Below are positions 4,913-5,594 of a stretch of DNA of 5,594 nucleotides, piece by piece. The translations under genes were made by a program, and so were the position numbers. This DNA comes from Candidatus Uhrbacteria bacterium. Lineage in GTDB: Bacteria; Patescibacteriota; Patescibacteriia; SG8-24. The first letter of the stretch is position 1; each line of letters starts with the position of its first letter. The stretch is from assembly GCA_016205965.1 (NCBI GenBank), contig JACQSM010000043.1, forward strand, positions 1 to 5,594, written 5' to 3'. Below the pieces are notes generated by a model, which was not told the origin of the DNA, searched no databases, and worked only from the letters and a program-made list of their open reading frames with translations.

Positions 4913-5594
4913 ATGCCGACGATTCCTTCCGAACAATTCCGCAAGATTCTCGTCGAGCCCGGCTACGTGTCCGCGGCCGATTTCGATTTGACGGTGAAGG
5001 AAGCCGCGAAGAACGGCCAGGACATGGAAGAGGCCCTGGTCGACCGCAACGTCGTGCCCGACGATTATCTCGGCCAGCTGATCGCCGACGCCATCGGCTA
5101 TCCGTTCGCGCGGGTCGCGGTCGAAAAGATTCCGGACCATATTCTCCGAGTGATCCCGGAACGCGTGGCCAAGAAGAAATTGGTCATTGCCCTCGGCATG
5201 CAAGACGGCGGCCGCATCCGGCTGGCCATGCACGAACCCGACGATCTCGACGTCATCCGCCTGGTCGAGAAAAAGACCGGCCTGCGGGCGGTGCCCCATT
5301 TCGCCACCGTCAGGGGAATCCAGAACGGCCTCGAACGCTACACCAAGGATCTCGAGAGCGCCATCAAGTCGCTGTTCGAAGAGTACGGCCGTCTCGACGC
5401 GGCCGCGGGCGGCGAGGCCCAGGCCGAGCGCGACAACAAGGTCGTTCGCATCGTCGACCTGATCATGAACTACGCCTATCAGAGCAGCGCCTCCGACGTC
5501 CACGTCGAGCCGCGCGAGAAAGAAGTGCTGGTGCGCTACCGCATCGACGGCATCCTCCATGACGTCGTGAGCCTGCCCAAGAACGTCGTTGATC
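4913..5594 (+). CDS. pilB: PilB/GspE-type type IV pilus assembly ATPase, N-terminal part (runs off window)
   Basis: The first 227 codons of a gene that continues past the window. Residues 1-about 140 form a T2SSE/MshEN-like N-terminal domain with two helical half-repeats. After a hydrophilic linker (about 160-175) the start of the ATPase N2 domain appears: VVRIVDLIMNYA, then ASDVHVEP (193-200) and VRYRIDGILHDV (207-218), the hallmark of PilB/GspE proteins. Walker A and the catalytic boxes would lie beyond the end. The ATPase would drive pilin polymerisation at the inner membrane, opposing the PilT encoded upstream. ATG 4913 is 3 nt after the second receiver's stop, with only a weak AAGG 11 nt upstream, so translation is probably coupled. 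GspE of a type II secretion system is the main alternative; the neighbouring pilT favours PilB. Confidence 0.92.
   Translation, partial: MPTIPSEQFRKILVEPGYVSAADFDLTVKEAAKNGQDMEEALVDRNVVPDDYLGQLIADAIGYPFARVAVEKIPDHILRVIPERVAKKKLVIALGMQDGGRIRLAMHEPDDLDVIRLVEKKTGLRAVPHFATVRGIQNGLERYTKDLESAIKSLFEEYGRLDAAAGGEAQAERDNKVVRIVDLIMNYAYQSSASDVHVEPREKEVLVRYRIDGILHDVVSLPKNVVD

Noticed and set aside
4361..5560. 399-codon open frame on the minus strand opposite the second receiver and pilB
   Set aside because: It is in phase with both sense genes and is explained by the same scarcity of TTA/CTA/TCA codons. It has no promoter, ribosome site or domain.

Overview
The window is GC-rich (roughly 60% by eye) and holds a type IV pilus (T4P) and two-component-signalling locus. 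Gene content, order and protein style (a PilT-family ATPase, a multi-pass membrane histidine kinase, two stand-alone receiver proteins and a PilB/GspE-type ATPase) fit a Gram-negative-type or candidate-phylum bacterium. My best guess is a Patescibacteria/CPR (Parcubacteria-like) genome, but this is family resemblance recalled from memory and only moderately certain.

Layout. Bases 4-1110 (+) encode a complete PilT-like retraction ATPase. A long perfect-stem hairpin (1135-1174) follows and looks like a bidirectional terminator. It is shared with two convergent tRNA genes on the minus strand: tRNA-Lys(CTT) at 1174-1249 and tRNA-Arg(TCG) at 1334-1408. Both carry an encoded CCA and each has a recognisable promoter. 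A second plus-strand unit starts from an extended -10 element near 1497-1505. It reads a 9-TM Cache/HAMP histidine kinase (1538-4060), two single-domain CheY-like response regulators (4071-4475 and 4490-4909) and the first 227 codons of a PilB/GspE-type pilus-extension ATPase (4913 to the window end). Gaps between these four genes are 10, 14 and 3 nt, so they almost certainly form one operon.

How the parts may work together (inference). The kinase has a large extracytoplasmic Cache-like sensor plus an N-terminal 8-helix membrane module. It would phosphorylate one or both receivers. Neither receiver has a DNA-binding or enzymatic output domain, so they probably act by protein-protein contact. 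Their position immediately upstream of pilB, with pilT just across the tRNA pair, recalls the PilG/PilH receiver pair that tunes PilB/PilT-driven twitching in Pseudomonas. Here they would be driven by a conventional membrane kinase instead of a CheA/MCP array. The PilB N-terminal domain lacks the usual c-di-GMP-binding residues of MshEN domains, which leaves room for receiver-based control. No mobile elements, CRISPR arrays or rRNA were seen.
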